Origin: Mantis religiosa
Taxonomy: Eukaryota; Arthropoda; Insecta; Mantodea; Mantidae
Assembly (NCBI GenBank): GCA_030765055.1
Contig: CM060950.1
Span: 278,936,368-279,000,367 of the forward strand
Direction of reading: 5' to 3'
DNA: 64,000 nt
Under the pieces are notes generated by a model that worked only from the letters and a program-made list of their open reading frames with translations, did not search any database and was not told the origin of the DNA. The stretch's first letter is position 1, and every line of letters begins with the position of its first letter. Positions 57,786 through 64,000 of the stretch are shown here, piece after piece. The position numbers were made by a program, and so were the translations under genes.

Positions 57786-59144
57786 AACCGTTTTATTTCT
57801 CCTTGTAGTGCAAATTATTTTCAGTTGGTATTTCTGAGTTTATATGTTTAAAGGAATAATCAAGTTTGTTTTGTACCAGTTGTATTTACGTATGCTTACT
57901 CTGTGTAGCTTTAAAATAATATAAGTAATAAATATGTTTACGTTCGAATAGCTATGTCGGCCTCTGTATGTATATTGCAACAAGGGTGGTTAGTAGCTGC
58001 TGCTGCATTGCAATACCACGACTGCCATACATTCCGTAACAATATTACGATAATTTGGCTACTGAAAGTAGTAACACATTTGTTATCCACGACACCAGAA
58101 ACAGAAAGAAAGATATAATGCAGTTTATGTGTGTTCTAAAGCGAACAGAAGCTTGTGCCTCAGTTGCTAAGGTTACTGCTACCTCAGCTACTTGGGAGTG
58201 TGTCCGTGGCTCAAATTACACAAGTCCGTGAACGTTGTTTGCCTGTTCTTTTCACACAAGGTCAAAGTAATGATTACGGAGTTTTCGTCTTTCATTTCAA
58301 ATATTACAGCAATAAAACAGAAATGAAGACTGAGCAACATCTCATTTTACAAGTTCTACAATTCCCCTCGTTTAATTATCTTCAGGGAGAATCTTCACCA
58401 AAGTTTCCAGCAGTAATTTAATTTTTTAAATGCATAACTGTAACAAGAACAATTGTAAAATACCCAAATACTAAGGTAAGTATCAATGTATATATGTACC
58501 TAGAGGTTATATTTAGCTAATATTACAGTGGGTTTAAATGTTACTTGTTCAGTATTTGAGATTTAAGGTACTGTTCTACATTTGCTTTACGAATTAGCAT
58601 TGTATTCCATACCTAATATCATAAGGTTTGCTATTTGAAATGTGAGTTGCAAATGAATGACTTCCTGGTTTTGTAATATCCATTTCAAGAATATAAAAGC
58701 CACGAAAGTGCGGGCGAATAAAATTTCAAGATGCTGACCATATTTTACTACCACAGCAATAACTGGTTCCAATACTATTCTTGAACCTAAAACGGAGACC
58801 AGGGATCAAATGATTGCTGAATGGCAAGTAAGATGGCATTAAGGTACTATAGTAGGACAATGGACCAAAAGGATAATACTACGGTGCAAACACAGAGTTG
58901 GATTAGGATTAGCATTTCACAACGCAGGAGATTTGGTACGTAGGCCACCATGTTGGGCCCATTGTGCCTATGCCCCCAAGTGGGGTACCCCCGGTAGGAA
59001 GGATGAAGCGAGAACAGAGGGCGGTCGTCCCAAGGAACCCTCACCCGTAGAGGAGGGGATCCGTCCCATTCAGCTGCCAGGGTGCGGGCACTGTGGACCC
59101 CGTACTTGTGGTACCTCTGACGTTACTATAGTATAGCAACGCAA
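57786..59144. other. Unassigned stretch
   Basis: AT-rich to about 58,930, then a GC-rich 200 bp (cccaagtggggtacccccgg and following). No gene or RNA recognised. Confidence 0.35.
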
Positions 59145-59395
59145 AGAAAATTCCTGTAAGGAATGTGCTGTGGGACAAGGACAGCGTATGTGTGTGGCAG
59201 AGAACGCTTGCTATACAAGGAGCAGACCGTTAAAAAAAACATGCGCCCTATTCACTCTGTACATTAAAACCGAGAAGATTCATTCACAAAAGTAGAAGCC
59301 GTCAGAATGTTTTTGAATGGTCTGTAACTGTACTGACATGGAGTGTCATAAACCTGTCCAGGGAGGGTGTGGGAGCCTTCGCCACCCGCCCTGCG
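59145..59395. repeat. Dispersed repeat E, copy 2
   Basis: Partner of 34,325-34,580, same orientation. It directly adjoins the gypsy fragment that follows. Confidence 0.7.
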
Positions 59396-60080
59396 TCTCG
59401 TCCCTCGGATACTTACTCTCATGTGGAGGAGTATAGAGGAATCTCGGGCCGAACATTCGAGCTCCTCCCTGATTAGGAGTTGTTTGCATTGGGTTGGACT
59501 CGAGGGCGCAGTGGTTCCCGATACAGTGGGTAATCGGGTACGTCTCCGGACGGGTTGAGGGAAGCCACTATTACTCCCACATACTAACCAGCGTAGCTAG
59601 TAGAAGGTGTGCTAGATTACCAGGTGGCCCCACCGAGGACATATCGGTGGCCTTACCATTTTGGAGTTGGCGTGCGTAAGTGGTGTATCCACTTCCATCC
59701 TGTCTTGAGTCTATAGAACCAGATGGGGGCTGTTAGTCTCTAGGTCTTGCCCTATGGAAAACCTCATGGATGCGCCGGGCACCCTTTTGGGACAACTCGA
59801 TAACTTCCTGGTCGAAGGAGGCCCGGGTCCCTGGTCCAGGACTAATGGGAGTAGAACCTCTGACATTAACGTCACAAGGAACCACGACAGTACAGAGTGC
59901 AGGGTCCCTACAGCTTACTTCGATAGAGACTGCCCCCGACAGGCCAGGACAAGAAAACGCTTCCCTACTGCGGGACCGCAAAGAGTCCAGTAGCTGAGCC
60001 CCAAAGGTTCCTGGCTGGCGGTCTCGAAATGGTTCCAGCATAGGTGCGGAGACCCGTAACCGACCTACCGGAGGAGGAAG
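59396..60080 (+). pseudogene. gypsy fragment (protease-RT linker region), plus strand
   Basis: Reverse complement of the 4,330-4,900 and 20,600-21,050 regions of gypsy A and B. On the plus strand it reads 'PFWDNSITSWSKEARVPGPG' and 'LMGVEPLTLTSQGTTTVQSA' (59,770 onwards), the plus-strand counterpart of the linker in gypsy A. Nucleotide landmarks: 'gtgtgctagattaccaggtg' and 'ttgccctatggaaaacc'. No LTRs adjoin. Confidence 0.65.
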
Positions 60081-60084
60081 TAGT

Positions 60085-60365
60085 TTACCTCAAAGCACAT
60101 CATCCTGCCATGCACCGCCGACACACCCACGGCAATTCTACCCTGAAAGAGACCATCAGATGAGAGAAGATATGAAATTATAATGGAGATGAAATGGAGG
60201 GACAGAAAATTCAGGGGATGTAATTAACCTACCCAGCATTCACCTAGTGACCTGAGAAAACACCTGAAAAGACCCAATGGTTCAGATAGGTCGGCCACGG
60301 GAATAGAACCGGGCCTCCCAAATCCAGGCCACAGACGAAACCGCCAGTACCATCCCTCGGTGAGG
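60085..60365 (-). mobile_element. tRNA-derived SINE (family S2), second copy
   Basis: Matches 15,650-15,930: 'ctgaaagagaccatcagatg', 'gatgaaatggagggacag', 'ggccacgggaatagaaccgg'. The minus-strand head is eroded: B box GGTTCTATTCCC and A-box region GGATGGTACTGGCGG. Confidence 0.75.
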
Positions 60366-60384
60366 GTTGAATTACTTCCTAACG

Positions 60385-60640
60385 CAGATTTTGACAGGTC
60401 ATGGTAGATTTAACAACTGTGCTTTTAGAATGGGAGAAAGTGATACCACTCTTTTGTACCTATTGTAACTCGGAAGATTCTGCAGAGCATACATTTTCTT
60501 TTGTATGTCAGGGATGGGATCAGATGAGAAGAGAGGCGTATGGCGAACTAGATGTGATAACAGCCCTGAATTTAAGTATCACTATGATGCAAAATGAAAA
60601 ACCATGGTACATAGTGAAACAACTGAAGGCGTGACTTTCA
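60385..60640 (+). pseudogene. LINE ORF2 C-terminal fragment
   Basis: Begins 'ILTGHGRFNNCAFRMGESD' (60,388 onwards), shifts frame, then 60,401-60,634 has 'FCTYCNSEDSAEHTFSFVC' and 'WDQMRREAYGELDVIT': the CxxC..H..C knuckle ending R1/Jockey-type LINE ORF2. It is a different lineage from 33,447-33,641. No poly-A tail seen. Confidence 0.75.
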
Positions 60641-61060
60641 TAAGTGCACAAGTCCAGTCAACTAAGTTTCGAGAAAACCAACAAAAACATCGTCTCTTCT
60701 GTAAATGATGTGCCAATATTATGATTTTTGTAACAAATAATCTTTGGTTCATTATATTTGTTTTACTGTTCAGCAATTTCAGTTACTATTGGTACTGTGT
60801 TATAGTATTTATAATGAATTTTTTGGACTTGCGCAGATATGAAACTCATCTGGGTGTACAAATGCATTGAAAGCATTGTATTACCAAATGTATAGAAGAA
60901 TTACCTCTATAGTTGGGATGAAAGGTGAAAATATTTTATAGTATTCATATGTGCGTTGCACCACGTTTTATTTGTAGCATAGTAACAAAAATAGGCATTA
61001 AATTCATTCAGTTCTCCTAATCCGAATGCCACGCCTAACTTCCTGATTCTTCCCCATTAT
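60641..61060. other. Unassigned AT-rich stretch
   Basis: No gene recognised. Confidence 0.35.
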
Positions 61061-61071
61061 ATATCTGTTCT

Positions 61072-61418
61072 GGGCGCCGGGGTAGCGCGGTGGTTTCGTT
61101 CGCGGCTCCCGTTCTAATGGACCCGAGTTCGATTCCCGGCTCTGGGGTTGGCGATTTTAAGTCGGCCCTATCCACGCCTTCACCTCTGTCTAGCACACGT
61201 GAAGTATCCCCTATGCCCAACGTGGGTCGGAGTCCACGGTAAAAACTGTAGGTCCTCTCACCTCACCGCCATCTTCACTATCACCCTATCATCGGAGGTA
61301 ATGGACACCGCCCTCTGGGTGCCTCCACCTGAGAAATGGGTCCGGTCATCACTTGGTGGGGTGAGGTTACCCCGAAGGCCAAGGTTGCCATGTGGGGAGT
61401 GTTAGTAACTAACTAACT
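61072..61418 (+). mobile_element. Full-length tRNA-derived SINE (family S3) with 11-bp target duplication
   Basis: Flanked by atatctgttct (61,061-61,071 and 61,419-61,429). The head GGGCGCCGGGGTAGCGCGG includes an A-box-like TAGCGCGGTGG, and a B box GAGTTCGATTCCC lies about 43-45 bases on. The body contains 'ttggcgattttaagtcggcc' and 'accccgaaggccaaggttgc'. The tail is (TAAC)n (taactaactaact). The sharp boundaries suggest a fairly recent insertion. Confidence 0.92.
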
Positions 61419-61429
61419 ATATCTGTTCT

Positions 61430-62494
61430 TTGCTATGTTTTTCACACAGAGTTGAAAATACGATTGTTTTTCAGAAGGAACTGAATAAAAATACACCGAA
61501 ATGTCCTTGGCTTTCGCAGCTTTCAGAGAAATTTCTTGATCGTCAGCTTTGTTCAGTATGGTTTCAGCAAACTTTGTGTTTACTTTGCTGAGGAATGTAT
61601 CTGTCATTAAACCATTAAGGTTCTTGCTAGCAGAAAGAATGTTTGATCTATATTCAATAATCTTATATGTAGTCACTTTACACATCTCTTACTTTTTGGC
61701 CTAAGGCATAGGCTTCTTTACCTTGTCTGAAAGCCATCTTATAGTCCTTGATCATAGACTGTTGAACATCACATATTTTATTATCCTTGGACTAGTCCTT
61801 TATTATGCTCATGCACACGATGCCTGTCTGAGTTGCAGAAGTCCCTGGACTTGTGTAGCAATGAAACTCAGTCACACCGTGGCAAGTGGAAATGCCTCAA
61901 ACTTGATGTTTTTAAGATCATACTATAGAGCTCAGGGAGACGATTACAACGATATTTATAACTCATATAGTGGCAGAAAGTGGCCTTGTACACTTATGAA
62001 AGTCATGTTTTCAATTGGCTAGATCTATAATGGAAACTAAGGAGAAGGACGAAATGATATTACTTTGAGCAATACTAAGTACATTTGCCAGATTCACATA
62101 AAGGAATATAGGTGATGCAGTACTGCAGTTGCAGTATGGTATGCTGTGAGATCAAGGATTCTTCTTAGCTAGAAGAAGTACAACTCCCCCGTAGGACAGT
62201 GTCTAAGACTTTTCCTTACTATAAAGGTATTATAACAACGTATCCTAATAAACTATAGAAAATGGATGTTTTTGAAAAGTGTAGCATTCGGATCATCATT
62301 AGCGGAGCGAACCTCAATTTAATGAAAACAGAACATTTCGCTTCATGTACACACACATGTATATATAATTTATATATGGTGGAGTACATATTTAATTCCA
62401 CCAAAAAATTCTCTATCAATATTTCTCTGGAAAAGAGCGTTTTGGGATCCCCGAATGAAAACGAAGCATTTTTAGAAAATGGCCCTTGTGTGCC

Positions 62495-62534
<40 letters not shown>

Positions 62535-64000
62535 GGTGTCTGTGTAGGTGTGTGCGTGTGAATAACATAACCCAAATGCAATTTTTTTAATCCCAAATTT
62601 GGTGATTTGAGTTCTACATCGCCCAAGGAGAAAGTAGAGAGATTAATGTGAGTAAAACATATTACATTTACAGAAATTAAATTCCAAATGAATGTTCATG
62701 TAGCTTTTGTAATCGTACTTTTCATATAGCAATAGCTATCGGTATGATATGTTAATTTTATTGCAAAAATTCATGCACATTAAAGGGATTCTTAGTGTAT
62801 ACAATTCCTATACCCAGCAGCCACACTTTTTATGCAGTATTGTATAAAAGAATATCATCAAAGGTATTTTCTACATCAACTAGGAAGCCAATCCGTCTGG
62901 TCTTCACATTCTGTATTCCTTCCGACCTAGAATGCAAGTCACAAAAACTATATAGACGACAGGATTTTGCTCCTCCTTTACCAGAAGATTTCGTGACACA
63001 ATTTATATATACAGATACTTTTACGCTTCACTTCTGGTGGCAGTAAACAGAAGAATAACTATTCAGTCCAGCAGCACGCAAATCAATTGGCAGCGTTAAA
63101 ACTTGACCACGTCGTAAATTCCTGCGAGGGTCAGGTATTTTTATTACAACTACTGAGATGCATCCCCTTCGTTTACAACCTCGTCGTCCTGTCCTATCCC
63201 ACGCTCTATAATAAAGTTCTCACACGTCACGTCAGCGGTACGTAATGTTAAAGTTTTCCAGCACGGAGGTGCAGCATAACCTCACTATTTCTGTTCTTTT
63301 ACAAAGAACATACTTTTCTCCAGACGCACTGTTGAATTTTAGTGTTCTATATAAGAAATTTAGCATTTTCCTTTGTACACTCAAAGCACATTATAGTATA
63401 TTGAAAATAAAGTCCGTTCTGATGAACTGTTCATGATTTCCGATATAACTGGAATATATTACCAAAGTTTCATTTTCAAAGAATTAATCCTGAAATAAAA
63501 ATGTTCTATTCCTACTATACACAGAGTAAATAGAAAACGTTTCGTATTCCACCAAAATTGAGCACCCGCATGCAATAATGGGGTAAGTCTGGCTACCCTA
63601 TTTATGCCGAGTATATGAAATTCGGAATCTTCAATTTCTGTTCTGTAATAATGGGTCAGTATTATACTTCTAAGAACAGCCGATAGACTGTAGCACGTCT
63701 TTTGTTACACTGTTGCATGGTTTCTGCGAGTCATGCGCTGAGTGCTTCATTGTCCGTCAGCTGCTTGTTATAGTGGCGCTGTTCGAACGGTTACCATGGA
63801 TTTATCTTTGGTAATAGATACCTCTGAGATAACGCAATGATTACTCCACGTGGAGTGAACATATATCTGTCATTTGTGATTTCTGCGAATTCCATTGGTT
63901 GAAGTGATGCTTCATTGGTGCTAAGCACACGACCGGGAGTCCCCTCAGTACCCCCTCACGTGCCATATCTGAGAGGTTTCTGTTAACAAAGATAATTCCA
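61430..64000. other. Unassigned AT-rich stretch to the window end
   Basis: Contains a TG-rich microsatellite (62,493-62,557). A minus ORF at 61,430-61,685 ('SKVNTKFAETILNKADDQEI', 'EKQSYFQLCVKNI') has protein-like composition but neither a domain I recognise nor visible splice context; it could be a decayed exon or chance. No other gene or repeat partner recognised. Confidence 0.3.

Overview
The window is repeat-rich, non-coding animal DNA, most likely from an insect with a large TE-laden genome. Pointers are CCTAACCTAA (TTAGG-type) motifs, mariner and Tc1 transposons, Ty3/gypsy LTR elements, several tRNA-derived SINE families, LINE tails, long GA and TG microsatellites and Pol III tRNA-like genes. 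The insect assignment is inference. I found no convincing host protein-coding gene. Nearly every recognisable coding stretch is a decayed transposable-element gene.

1 to about 25,300 is an old nested segmental duplication. Blocks X (1-1682 and 15,947-17,522), Y (9,520-10,057 and 17,523-18,306) and Z (6,827-9,365, 10,058-12,250 and 23,025-25,303) recur in order. Z contains roughly 700-bp units, each with a minus-strand tRNA-Arg-like gene, a T-run terminator and, in most, a GA tract in a fixed position. One gypsy insertion is shared by copies A (1,683-6,826) and B (18,307-23,024). The Y-Z2 junction near 10,057 is the uninterrupted empty site, which orders the events. A third gypsy relic lies at 12,803-14,460.

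25,300-39,560 holds a TTAA-flanked MITE pair (25,932-27,145, carrying a solo gypsy LTR, and 35,974-36,693), a decayed DDE transposase, a full-length but broken mariner (29,884-31,154), a SINE, a LINE RNase H tail and unassigned AT-rich DNA.

39,560-57,785 is a stack of insertions. A Tc1-like transposon is split by a gypsy-family LTR, and that LTR is split between its TATA box and its likely initiator by a 16.2-kb, almost perfectly palindromic element (39,984-56,173). Each ~8.06-kb arm carries a protein-primed-type family B DNA polymerase gene (pseudogenised differently in each arm), a subterminal ~100-bp minisatellite, hairpin-bearing iterons upstream of the polymerase, and four tRNA-like B-box modules near the centre. 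A 6-bp target duplication (TAAGTG) and AG...CT termini resemble Polinton/Maverick elements. No integrase, capsid, protease or packaging ATPase is visible. This PolB-only head-to-head palindrome is the most unusual object in the window.

57,785-64,000 contains a repeat shared with 34,325, a plus-strand gypsy fragment, SINEs, a LINE tail and unassigned AT-rich sequence.
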